A DNA stretch of 64,000 nucleotides, from contig NC_064551.1 in assembly GCF_023856365.1 (NCBI RefSeq), positions 17,787,349-17,851,348 of the forward strand. The letters are read 5' to 3'. The notes beneath the pieces are model-generated. The model ran no database searches. It had not been told where the DNA came from and saw only the letters and a program-made list of their open reading frames with translations. The position numbers and the translations under genes were made by a program. The stretch's first letter is position 1; the number at the start of each line of letters is the position of its first letter. Source of the DNA: Brienomyrus brachyistius (taxonomy: Eukaryota; Chordata; Actinopteri; Osteoglossiformes; Mormyridae). Shown piece by piece: positions 50,245 through 62,800 of the stretch.

Positions 50245-50316
50245 CTCAGAGTAAATGACTTTCAGAGTGAATGACTCTGAGAATGAATGACTCTCAGAGT
50301 GAATGACTCTCAGAGT
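50245..50316. repeat. ~22-bp tandem repeat
   Basis: 'gagtgaatgactctcaga' recurs three to four times with small changes. Confidence 0.85.
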
Positions 50317-50469
50317 TATGCACGAGAGCCATCAGGCTGATCCAAGGCCCTCCTCATGCAGGATGTGGGCTCTTCCCATCCTTCTGTGTGAAGGGTGATC
50401 CAAGGCTCTTCATGAGACACGCAGACACATATGCAAGTGACGGCAAACTTAGGGACCGCAGTGTAGGGT

Positions 50470-50592
50470 CAGCCAGTGTGCAGCGCCCCCTGGGGCTGGG
50501 GGGTCACAGTGCAGAGTCAGTCAGCATGCAGCGCCCCCTGGGGCTGGGGGGTCACAGTGCAGGGTCAGTCAGCATGCAGCGCCCCCCTAGAC
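50470..50592. repeat. 48-bp tandem repeat, 2.5 copies
   Basis: 'cagcgccccctggggctgg' starts at 50481, and 'cagcgcccc' recurs at 50529 and 50577. Confidence 0.9.
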
Positions 50593-50621
50593 CTGGAGTT
50601 TAAGAGCCTGTGGACAAGTGA

Positions 50622-50695
50622 CTATTCTGCAGAGGCCAGGGATCGAATCAGCGACCTTCCAATCCCAGACACAGAGACTTAGTCTGCTATAATAA
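50622..50695 (-). mobile_element. tRNA-like SINE head, inverted
   Basis: 'agggatcgaatcagcgacctt' is the inverted B-box region of the local SINE; the body is missing. Confidence 0.5.
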
Positions 50696-50699
50696 TGTC

Positions 50700-53600
50700 A
50701 TAATGCATTTCAGTGCAACATAAAACTATCTCAATTAGTTAAATGACAACATGAAATACTGTGTATATGAAATTTGTCATTATACTACTGAAGAATTGTA
50801 TATTCTTGCATTCATTACAAACAGAAACACTAATTAAGTGCTCATAAGTGCTGTCCTTTTATGAGAAGGTTAACTTATGTTTTCAAGACTAGCTATGGAT
50901 ATGAACAATGACACATGCTCTGTGACTTTGCTCACAGCGATTGATGTGGGCCCCATCACGACTGGTGTAAAGAGTAGAGCAGTTTATTTCAGTCACACAC
51001 AAGGTCAGCCCTCCAAACATGAAGGCCAGACTTCTGCTTCCGGAGGCTTTTGAGTGTAACATTAAGGCTGCGTGCTATGTGAGGTGAACACGCATGTTGC
51101 GGGGGGGGTTCAGACAGGCCAGAGACGTCCATGTTTTCACACATGCAGCATCTGCATGATGAAACTTGTCACGGCAAATGCCATGTGTGTGGCCTAAAAT
51201 GATTCACACCGTGACACGTCCATCAAGCTACTTGTTCATGACAATCTTTCTCACAGAGGAAAAAAAAATCGGTGAGAAGGAAGTAAAGTTTTGTATGAAA
51301 TAAAAAGTCACTGGCAGCTTTGATAGACTTACTTTAAATACATTTCTCACGCATTTTTCAGGCTTTAACATTAATTTATAACCTAATCATATGTATGAAC
51401 ATAATATAATTGCCACCCGTAGTTTATTACAGAATGGAAATTTAATGAATGTCATGGTGCAGTTCTATATATTTGCTAATATCTGTAATTAATAATTTAC
51501 GTGGAGTTTCTCCCGTGTCTATAACATATACTTACCGTATGTTAATTTTGCAAATATCACACTGTTATTACACAGTCAGAAAACACATGTAATGCTAATA
51601 TTGTGCAATTAGCATTTAATTGGTTACTAACATCATCATAACTATATCGCGATTTTAATGTGATTGATTTCACATTCGTAAGATGTTTTTACGTTTTATT
51701 ACTTTTTGTCGGTGTTATTCTGGGCTGTCGCATGGGTTCATGACACGTGCAGAAGATGATGTGACGTAAGGTCGTTGGATGACGGACTGCAGCATGAACC
51801 CGCTCCGGGTCGCTCCGCCAGGCTGCTCTCACACGGCCGATCCCGGGCTTTCGTTCGGTTCCTGCTCCTCGTATCGATCTCGCGGCAGCCACAGGGACCC
51901 TGAACGCTGGAGCATTAAACGCTTTCCATCAAAGTGGGGAGGGGGCCTCACTGTTGACCTTGTCATGTTAGTGACTGAGGGGAGGTCTCTGCACACTGGA
52001 CTAGTGGAAGCTGTCAGGAAGCTGAAAACCCTTATTATCCCTCATTTCCCCTGTATTTTCTCTCAATACACTTACTTTATTTTCTTTTGTCACAACACTA
52101 ACAGAGAACGTGGCAGGGGAAAGAATGATCTGATTGCTTTTCTGTGTCGGCTTGTTGAAGGAGCCTCCATTCATCAGCGGCACGGGGGTGACGTTAACAG
52201 CAATTAGATAATTCACTGCGGCGATATTTTTCACGTAATTTGACAAATAATTTAACAAGTCTCCAAGCTGCTGGCTTCATGAATTGTGTTTTTAATGAGG
52301 CTGTTAAGAAGAAAAATACATTTCTAGTTAGAGGACTGTTAAATTAGAAATGGCTGACAACACAAATGCCTCGATTAAGTTAATGAATTTCAGGAACGGA
52401 TCGCATTCACCAAAGTGGCAAAATTAACCTTATTCAATGTAAGTTACGGCCAAGGGGATGCGATTAAAAAAGATCCACTATGTGCTACTGTAACTGGAAG
52501 GCTGCTCTTAGGTTACATGACGTAATTCAGGACACTGTAGTAAAGGTGGACGCGAAGGTATGGAGAGACAAACTTGATCTTTACTACATCTGTATGTTAT
52601 TTCCGATCATTTATTAACATGTAACATGTCTACAGGCAGTACAGCTGGCTGCCCCTAAACCTACAGGAAAGGCGTAAAATTGGACATTGAAAGGGCAGAT
52701 AGAAGTTCGCTCAGATCGGCCAGAATAATAGGGCGAGTCGCTGCGGGCTGAGGAGACGCCGCCGGAGGACGCCGATGACTGGGAGAGATCCCAGTGAACC
52801 GAGGGAGGTACAAAGCAGAGTCGGCCAGGGGAAGACAGAGGCGGTAATGAGCTGCCCACAGCGCCTTCGGACGGGGTAACATCGCAGCAAAGCAGCGGGA
52901 CTCCCCCGTCCCCCGCATTCACAGCCCGTAATGAATCCCACTTCATTAGGCACGTCCGCTAATTACCAGTCAGACGTGCAGAAGCCACAAATGTTTATTT
53001 CCTTGCGGGGCCGCATGATTGGGTGACCACGGTGCTGGTGTTAAGTGTCTTCAGATGGATGGTACTGTCCATGTCTAAATACGGTGCTGGGAGTGATCAG
53101 TATAACAGGAGCAGTAATAATTAGACTTATTAATACATGGTGTCATGAAATAGACTCTGACATTTACTGAGTATGAGTTTTCATTAAAACTTATTTTGCT
53201 AAAAGATTTGGATTAACAGCTCAAATAAAAATTGTAATGGGTAGTTATTCTTCCAATATTCAGACAAGAAAGTAATAAAAATGTAGGTTTTATGAGTATC
53301 GGAGTGGAGAAACTTTACAAAGGGCAGTCTATATCTTTGCAAATGTTCATGGAATGGCTAGATACTAGAAAGCAGAGATTACGTAACATCACCTGATTGT
53401 AAGCGTTTTAAAAACGGATACCAGCGATTCAGAACGTCAGTCAGCCGACCCGTTACGTGCAGTAGTGGGGCTGAAGCTGATGCGGCGCCTTTCTGCGCTC
53501 CACCACCAGATGGCGCTAATGTAACAAAGACGAGACCGAGGCGCTTGAACGCTGGGAGGCCAAGGCTAGGCCTCTGGCGGCTTGCTTACATTCACTTTGT

Positions 53601-56600
53601 TTCTGTACTTTAGCTAGAGATTTGGTGAAAGAGCTCCTGACACGCACTTTTCCTAATTTTAATTAGAAGAGTGAAACACTATTTGGAGTGCTTTATTTCC
53701 AGAAATTACTGGTAATGTCATGTTCGTCTTTAACATGATTATATTGTAATTTTGTCATTTGTAAATGTTCACATATATAAATGTTTTGCAGCTGAAAATC
53801 TTGTGTAATTAATGACGGTAATAACAGTGGACTGTGGTGGTTGAGATGTTTCTGCTGCTCCTGTATGTGCAGGTTAAGTGTCTAACCTTTTCTCTTCCTT
53901 GCGTGCCTGAGGACCCGACCGTCAGCACAACTGGCTGTTTTTCTCTGCTTTTGTCCCCCAAGTGTTGATCGTGATGAAACTGCGTGCCTGGAAGCTGGCC
54001 GAACATGGATTTGTCTTCCTTTTGCCTGGGTGCGCACTCCTACAGTCGTCTGGTCTTAACACTGTAGCGCTGAGTTTAGCCGTCTGTTTATATTCAGGAA
54101 GACGCCTGTACCAGGGTAAATCCACGCCGTTACCATGCAGGGCCTCCCCCCCCCCCCCCCCGGCCTTGTGGATGCTGTGCTTCAGCTCAGGCTGCAGGGC
54201 CCTGGCCTTTTTGAAGATCCATAATTTGCCACTACTAACCCGCACTCTTCTACTGCAGAGGCAGTAGCTTCAAAGCGAACGGTGTCGTGTTGGCATGTCT
54301 TAAGACTCAAGGTTTCTGGCTTCTCCTGTGGTAATGTTCTCAGCTTCAGCGGCGAGAATAAAATCCTCACCTTAACGTCTGGCTTTACCTCCAGTGTGCT
54401 TGGTATGAATGCTACAGCAAAATACGTCAAAACGGACATTAAAGCGCTCGGTGGTCACCTTTGTTCTCTCCCTGGCGCCAGTACGTTTAGCTGCATTTCA
54501 TGGTGACCGTCTGTTATGGTGTTTAATTAACTTTAAACGCCGCACGAACTCGCCAGTCCGTGTCTCGCGGTAATGACGGCTGTGACTGACGGCAGTTGAA
54601 ATCCAGCCCGCTGAAGCCCGAGCCACACTGATGCCTATCAAAGACAGAGTGGGAGAAATACTCCACATATTTGGAGATGACAGGATATTGCCCTTCCTTG
54701 TTACTCCCATTAGATTCCTTGCAGGACATCTGTCTCTCATTACTGGTGCATAATTTGTGTTCTTTTGCTTGACTTTTGTTTTCTTAAGGAGAATTGCGAG
54801 ATCAGTGCGCCCCCCCGGTTCGTAAACTACCCAAATAATTTAACCGCATTTTATTACCATCCTTAGAGAAGTGGGGCGCTCGATCATGTCTGAAGATGCA
54901 GAAATCTAGTCAGGGCAAGGCTAAGTAGTTTTTATGGATTATTAGTGCATCTGTGTACCATAAACACGTAGATAGAAGAAGCCTCATTTCCTGAGAGTGT
55001 TAAAGGTATTTTGATGGGATGAAGCTGGTCTGACCTTCCTGAGAAAATGTCACGGCTTCTTCTGGTGTTTGTAGAGTGACGCTGGGGCTGGGCGGTGGGC
55101 GGAGCAAAGAGAAATGTAAAGTCACACGTGACACTAAAGAACGGGGAGGAAACCAGCTGCCGATGCTCGTGTGATTGTGACGTCCTCTGGTGATCGCAGT
55201 CAGGGTCCCGCCCCGGTGGCCTTTGATGTTACACGAGACGTTTAGCTTTGCGTACCTGTTTTGGGGGAAAAGGTGACGGAGGGAACACAGCAGATGGGTC
55301 TCAGAACCCAATCCGCTGCCTCCAGACGTGTGTGAAGTACAACCGCATTTACACTGATACCTCTATCACATATTCCCAAAATGTTTCAATCCATTAAAGG
55401 CTAATTAAATTTCAAGTGTAAGTTTGATTAAAAGTGGCTCTAATTAAAAACACTGCATTAAGTGATTAACCCAGAAAGACGTGGGTCTTTCATCAAAGAT
55501 GTGATCATGAAGACATCACGACTGACACATTTCACAGAGGAATATGGTCCAGTACAAATTTCTGGCATGAAGTTGAGCCCTCGGTTATCAGAAGCCGTGG
55601 CAGGACAGGCTCTGTTCCAGAATGTTCTACACAGTGGCCGTCATCGTTTCTCTTTCCCTACTTTTGTTTCTCATTCCCAGGCTTCGCTGAACTTCTATAT
55701 ATGAGCACCGTCAAGCTATTTTTCATAGGGATGGTGCATAAATTATTAACTGGCCCGATAAGGCACTTGGACACTCTATTCTCATTTAGATTAATTGAGA
55801 TACAGGAAGATGAAAAAAAAACACCACACTTTATAAAACCATAAGCTGTGCTCCCAAATTTCTTTACCAACTTTTATTGCCTTTGGCCCCGCAGCTAGCA
55901 TACTTATGCATATGTAATTCACCCTCCTTCACACACTGTCCTGACTTGTCCACGATAATACTGCCCTATTGTGGAACGGGGAGGAACTTCACTTAACTCA
56001 ATCGACCTGCGCATCGCGGCCATGAAGCTCTCTACGGTTCCCTTTGTGTTTATTAAGCTCTTAAAGCTGCTCCGTGCTTGAAATGTCATGTGACTGACAA
56101 AGCTTCTGTTAGCCGAACACTTGACAGACGGCTTTCCAGGCAGATTAAACGATTTGGTCCGGCAGACATAGTCGTCTTCTCCGTCCTTTGGCTGTAATCT
56201 TTGTAGCAAAAACTTTATTCAGTACATGAAGCTACATGAGATACTTTAGCTGAGCCCATCTAGGGTTGCTGACTGTGTGACTGATGTATTTTTAGCCGTG
56301 TTTAAATATCCAGAGTCACACTGTGCGATACATGTAAATATATGGAGATTTGTTTTTCATGGCAAACGGTAAACAAACCATCGCTGTGCCTGGTTCAGCC
56401 TGAACAGATTTCTTTCATTTCCTACAATGGGCCCGGGGATCCGAAGGGATCTTGTATATTTGTGCTGGTAACTGTTCTCTGGCTTGGGAAACATCGCGTC
56501 TCCCTCGAGTTTTTCCAAGTGACTCCTCGGCCGCTGGGTTGCAAAACAAACTTCCCATTCCAGCTGTGGGAGGGGGTTCTGGCCTAACAAAGGCTGGGCC

Positions 56601-57190
56601 GAGAGGACGTGGGGGTCCAACGCAGCCCTCTCCCATCTAGACGGGGGTCCGATGCGGCCCCCAGCTCTCTGAGGGTGGTCCCACATTACCATGCCATTTC
56701 GCACCCCTAGGTTTGCCCGAGCTGTAGTTCCGGTGGTTTTATTTTCTTACCCCCAAGGGGGTCAGTGTGGTTGGGGATGGGGGGTGGGGGGGGGTTTAAA
56801 AAACTAATTGTGAACGGCTGCACTTAGAGCGGAAGTTTCCATGCCTCAGGGCTCTGTGTGTGTGTGGGGGGGGGGAGGGGGGGTAATTGTCTGGGTAATT
56901 AAGATAAGTGATCGTTTTTATATTCTCTTTACCATCAAACAGCATAAATATGTTTCCTATTCTGTTGATAATGTTCTAGGGCAGGCTGGCTGATGATTAA
57001 GGTGAAGCCATGTTTCCGTGGAAACCCATCACCTTCCCTTCTTATAGGGGTGTTGGGGTCAATTGAAGGTCATGCCATCCCCTTTCACCAAGTCATAACT
57101 AATCACTTAATGCGCTCGAGTGTACAGGACTGACACTTTTTTAGATCAGTTTGGACATTCCCATTGCTAATTAATAAGTAACTATTACTT
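50700..57190. other. Gene-free unique DNA
   Basis: No coding or transposon content is recognised; only G- or C-runs at 51101, 54150, 56786 and 56868. The parts at 52000-52330, 54500-54780 and 55900-56220 are unique and rich in homeodomain or POU-like motifs. Confidence 0.4.
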
Positions 57191-57191
57191 C

Positions 57192-57195
<4 letters not shown>

Positions 57196-57262
<67 letters not shown>
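57196..57262. repeat. (AT)n microsatellite
   Basis: About 32 perfect AT copies. Confidence 0.97.
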
Positions 57263-57268
<6 letters not shown>

Positions 57269-57284
57269 TTTTAAAAAATATTTC

Positions 57285-57440
57285 CAATATGTTATGTTTG
57301 TGTAAGTGTACTTGTCTACCATGTGCACTTTGTCATATTTTACCCTTTATGTTTGATTGTCTGTATTACACACCTTGCTGTACTCCAAAGAATCTCCCCC
57401 TGGGATCAATAAAGTTTATCTTATCTTGTCATCATCTTGT
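57285..57440 (+). mobile_element. 3' tail of a fish non-LTR retrotransposon
   Basis: 'agaatctccccctgggatcaa' then 'taaagtttatcttatcttg' is the familiar end of a fish LINE, with a short terminal repeat (tctta/cttgtc). Only the tail is left. Confidence 0.6.
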
Positions 57441-57444
57441 CTTT

Positions 57445-59755
57445 AACACAGATGCTTGGCAGGTGTTGTGACATATTCCCCCCCCCCACCCATCTGTCCT
57501 CCGCTGACACACTTTGACCTGCCGCTTAGGTGCCCATCGTTATCGCCGTGCTCTACATGTGCTGTGCTGTTCAAATAGATTCTAAGTTTTTGCCCACAGA
57601 GGCCACTTCTCCTTTCCTTTCTCAGCAGAAAATGTGGATGATAAATAAAAACATGGAACTGTCCACAAACTCCAGCTGAAGTCGTTATCTGGAGGGCCAT
57701 GGAAATATTGGCCGCTTCACGTATGAACATGCACTCGAGGATTTAATGGACTTTCAAATAGACCGTAACTATGGACTGCAGTGGCTGCCGCTATTACCAC
57801 CCAGACACAGACCAAACGACCCCCCCACCCCCCCACGGTGTCACTCACTCACACTGTATCGTGCAGCAGCTTATCGTTGGCACAGTAGGAATTCACGTTT
57901 CCACGAGCTGTTTATGGAATTTAGGTCTCCAGCGGCTGGCTGTGTTTTCACTGGTAATTTGGTGTATAAATACAGGAGGCGGGGCTGCAGGGAAGGGCCG
58001 TAACCCCAGGAGGTCTGGGACCCCTGGAAAATGGGTGGTCTGCCCTCACGGCGTGAGATAGCTGGGAGGGAGAACAGGAGCAAGCCCACTGGTGACTGAA
58101 ACACACACCGACGTAGCCTGGTGTCTGATTATTCACCAGAGAGGCAAGCTGGCGTATTAAAATCTCCCCGGATGGATCCTACGATACATTCTGCCCTCCC
58201 CCGAGGTCGATCGCATGACCCGCTTTCGAAGCTGAAATATTTCATAATTCAACATTTGCCTCTATAACCAACATAGGGGTCCTATGTTTAACATTGACTA
58301 GACATGAGGCAGTGCCTTGGTCTGAGGTGGTCTGGGCATTCAGACATCTTGTCCGGTTTTGAATTAAAACATGTTTACTTAAGGCTAATTCAGGTCAGTT
58401 AGGGCACAGTTGGCTGGGTCCAGAAGAGGTATCAGTGTGGTAAAGAGTTACTATCCTTTATAAACAGGTCAATACGCAGTGAAAGTCCTATTGATTTATA
58501 TTAATACTTACAAATCCATTCATTGGCAGTCAATATTGCTGAACTGATGGTGCTAATGGGTCATTACGAGCTTCTCACACAACGAGTCATGTGACTCTTT
58601 TCCATTGACTGCAGGAGAATAAGCTATCCACCCTGACAGATCATTTTCCAGGCGTGTGTTTGACTGATTGTCAGAAATAATGAGGGTTTGGTTTGGCTTC
58701 AGATGGGTCCCCAGAATCCATTCTGTATAACATTAAAGCTCTCCAAGTCAGATATGCCAAAAGAATACATTTTCATGTATTATGGTTTTGTTGTGGCTGC
58801 AACATATATGATGCTGATGAAGTCAAAGTTTTCTTGAAGGGTTGCCTGTTCAGGAAGATCGGCTTGGATTGGAAGGTGGCCTGTTGTCTGCAGGCCTTGG
58901 TTTCCATTAATGCTGCTTGAATGATTGAAACCTAGAGGACAGGATCCAAGATGATTAGCTAATGTCGGGAGGGCCCCCTGGACATCTGAGCACAGTGTTA
59001 AGGGTCTGAACCCAATAATGCCCAGCACTGTTGGGCACCACCATCATATCTTGCCGCAGGATGTTCTTGGCCTGATCCAAAGTGATGCTGAGATTCTGGT
59101 CAATGCTGGGCAGCGTCTGCATTCATAGATGTGTACAACATGCGCTATGAATCAGTCAGTAAGCACACGAACATCTGGAAGCGGTTCCAGCCGGTTCGCC
59201 GATACCTCTACGGAACGACGCGTTTTGTGTCCTACTCACAAATGGCTGAGTATCTGTACTGGCTCAGCTCCGGCTAAGGAGCCAGCTGGACGTGACGATT
59301 GGCAGATCGTGTCTGTGACTTCGTTCATAGGGTGCCATTTTTAACGCTGACCAAAGCTAGATTTATATGTCCCAGGACCTGACAGAGTGCTTTGTCCTCA
59401 GAGGCCTGTGCGATTTTGGCCGTGGCGAGAAAACTCGACAAAACGGCTCACGCTGGACATGCAAGGGCCAGGAAGATCCCCGCAATGAAACAGATGACAT
59501 CCTCATAAGTTCCTTTCTGCTGGCTCCCGTCTCCCTTCTCCATCCCAACTGGACCATTTATAACTGTCAGAGGTAACTCAACAACAAGCAGCTTGGGGCC
59601 ATAAAGGGAGAGCAGTAAGCTTACAACTGGGAGCAATTAGAGCTCTCAATGGCCGATTGAAACTCCGGCCTGTTCCTCTACTCTGCCACTAGGGGCAGCT
59701 CTCATGTGCATTTACTGCAGTTAAATATAAGTCTTTATGTTACTGCGCTGTTCAG
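57445..59755. other. Unique DNA with two short protein-like frames
   Basis: At 58955-59122 (minus) a 55-codon frame starts MQTLPSIDQNLSITLDQAKN, and at 59140-59277 (plus) a 45-codon frame contains WKRFQPVRRYLYG. Both look protein-like by composition, but I recognise neither and neither has convincing splice signals on both sides. They may be chance or retrogene debris. Confidence 0.25.
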
Positions 59756-59757
59756 AA

Positions 59758-59860
59758 CATGTCATCTTGTCATTTTGTAGTCCGCAAGGAAAATTTTCAT
59801 TGTACTTAGCACTTTGTACTCTGTGCACATGAGAATAAAACACTGAGTCTTGAATCTACA
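59758..59860 (+). mobile_element. 3' tail of a second fish non-LTR retrotransposon
   Basis: 'tccgcaaggaaaattttcatt', 'actctgtgcacatgagaataa' and 'cttgaatct' match the end of a common fish LINE family. This type differs from the copy at 57285. Confidence 0.6.
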
Positions 59861-59869
59861 CTTAATCCA

Positions 59870-62800
59870 GACGTGGACATTCAGGGCCATGTGCACGGTT
59901 TGGAATCCCTCTAATTCCTGACACTGGGGCCTTTTAATGAGACTGTGGTGCTCTGTCATTGTCTGTTAATCAGGTTGACGAACGATTGTCGTACAATTCA
60001 ACGATGTCTTTACAAAGGAAAGTCGACCTCTGTATGTCAGGCCTGAATTTGGATGTATGTATGGGTGGGTGGGTGGACATTAAATCAAGACTAAAACAAG
60101 GAAAATTTCCATCCTTTTTATATATCAAGGAAAGTCACTTGTTAATGGGGAAAATGCTGCATTTAATGGAAACTTTTTCCTAAAATGAAATATTTGTATG
60201 ACATATGAATCTCTTGTGATATAAGCAAATTCCTAACTTTGTCTGGTTTCTCGATGGCTTTGTGTTTTCCGTGGAGTGATAATTATTAAGCATTCCCGCT
60301 GAGTGGGGTGGGGGAGCTGTCTCACGTGCCGTGCCCCCCGGCTGGCCTGTCAGCACACGTGGGCCTCAACTCCACGTTCTGGGCGCCATTTCGTGCCACA
60401 CACACCCTGAGTTTGAAAAGGACATAGGGAACATTTTGATAGGTAGGCCGTTATAGGGCCGTACTCACAGCAGATATGGCGCCATGGAGGGCGGTGGGTA
60501 GGCACCGAGTCTGCGACGTTGATAAATTCCCCCTCCCACGCGATCGATAAACCCCCTTCTGTATGAGTCTTTCCTACCCTATAGCCCCCTGTCATAATTA
60601 CAATGTCAGAATAAGTCCTTCAGCTCCCGTTAGACTGACATTTGATTGGCAGGCTGCTTACGGCCGGCCCGCTGTGATTGGCGGCAGGTAAGGCTAAAGC
60701 CAAGGGCAACACGGGAAGTCGGTGTGGGAGTCTGGGAGCTGGCAGCCACGTAGCGTAGCCGCGGTGACAGCAAGGCTGAACAGCGCTAATTCAGCCGCGC
60801 AGACGGACAGTTTGGGGGCTTTTCGTCAGCCTGGAAAAAGCGGGCCTGTGGTTTGGGGAGCAACATGGAGTATTTTCAGCTTTGCTTTGTTAACGATCTG
60901 CGAACATGATAGCAGAACGGAGGCATAAACAGACCCAGTCTGCTCCATTGGGGTGTCTAAATTTAAACGAAGAGAACAGACCTCAGAACCTGCCATGTCA
61001 CACAGTTTGTTTGCTTGTTATTTTATTGATGAAATGAATTCCGTACATTTGTTCTCATCACGACGGTTTCCTTTAAATGTTACTATGCAAAAAAATATTT
61101 GGGAGTTAAGCTCAGGTCACAGCAGAAGCCATCCTGTGTTTTCTTAACATGACTGATTGAACTATTCAGAAATGTCTACTAAAATTCTACATAATGCGCT
61201 TGAAAATGCTATTTGAGTACTTGTGTTTTATTTCATTGTCAAACTAACCATGCTTTCTGTGAGAGAGGAATGAGGGTATTAACGTGTGAGGAGTAAGGTC
61301 TTCCTATACAGGAAGATGTATGTGCGTTAGACTGAATGGCAATTGTCAGGTAACATACTGTAATGTAGCTTTTAAATTTGTAAGGAAATGGGTAAATTCG
61401 ACAGAGCGCCTGCTGTTGCAGTAATTTTTAACTTTTGTATAATATTTGTGTGTCACGCGAGGCTGAGAACTGCAGAGCATGCTGTCCGTGCTCATCTCTC
61501 CTGCATCTTACATCGCAGCCTGAATCTGGACAGCGTCTCTCGGCTGAGGTGACTGACACTAATGACTAAGCTTATTGTCTAATCAGCAGATTCTGTTGTT
61601 TATTTCGCTTCTGTCATGATGTAAAAATAAAGTCAAACCCATATGCTCCCCAAAACAAAACAGGATGTTTATCTATGTCGATGTTACTGCTGTTTCATTT
61701 TCCATGTTCTGTCAGCATATATTCTGCTGGTCAGTTGACTGTTTGTCCTGCTACCCAACAAAAATCCCTGCTGGTCAGTGATTAACCAGCGACATTTACG
61801 TAATGATACGTTAAGAAAAGATACGCTATTCCCACCCTAGTACTTTTAAAACTGAGGAAGAGCAATTTATTTTGAGTTTAGCCTTTTTGATTTGCTTCAT
61901 TAGCTTTATGTAATATAAGTGGGGGCCATAAAAACTGTACTTGAAATAACCAAGATACACTAGAGGCCATAATTGGTATTACGCTTTTAAAATTATTACA
62001 CAAATAATGGCGGTAATGTTTATAAACAAATGTTTACAAATATCATACATTGGAGGATTAAATAAGTAACTGGAGTAACAGGAATAAAGTTCTGCAGTCT
62101 CTGAAAATTGGAAGTGTTTCCACAATTTTGGCCACTAAATGTAAATGTCACATTGGTACTGTTTTGTTTTATTTATAAAGGCGCGTTTGTTTGATGCTGT
62201 ACCAAAAAAAAATATTTGCAATGTTCACAAGAAGAGGATGTACACATCGCCACTGAACAATCACATGAGCCATATGCAGCCAAACAGAGAATTCCACATC
62301 TTTAACCACTGGGGAGGGGAATCGATAGCACTCTGATGGGCCGGGAAATGAATACTTCCATATTTGTAAGTAAACCTCAAAATTAAACAAAACCTAAAAC
62401 GTAGATTGTTGAAAACGAAACACACAGATGTGTGAAGTCACAACAAAGAGAGTCTATGAAGCGGCTGTGTTACAGTGGAGGCCAGCAAAACGTGTTTATA
62501 CAAAGAGATGGGACTTCTCCCTTCCCACGCATCGCATGGCTTGACATTTGCAGGTGAACTTTTTGTTCGTTTGCCATATTAACCGACAGCATGTTCTTAA
62601 ATTCCCAGGTACGTGAACAAATTAGCCACAAAGCTAAGCTAAGCTAAGCTAAGCCAGTTATGCTGCTTCTCAATTTTAAAGCTATTCGTTCAACAAATTA
62701 ATCATCGCCTGAGAAACCTCGGACACTAAAAAAAAAAAAATTCACTCTCTAAATTTTGCGAAATAAATTAAAACAACTATTAAGTCCGGTGAAAATCGAG

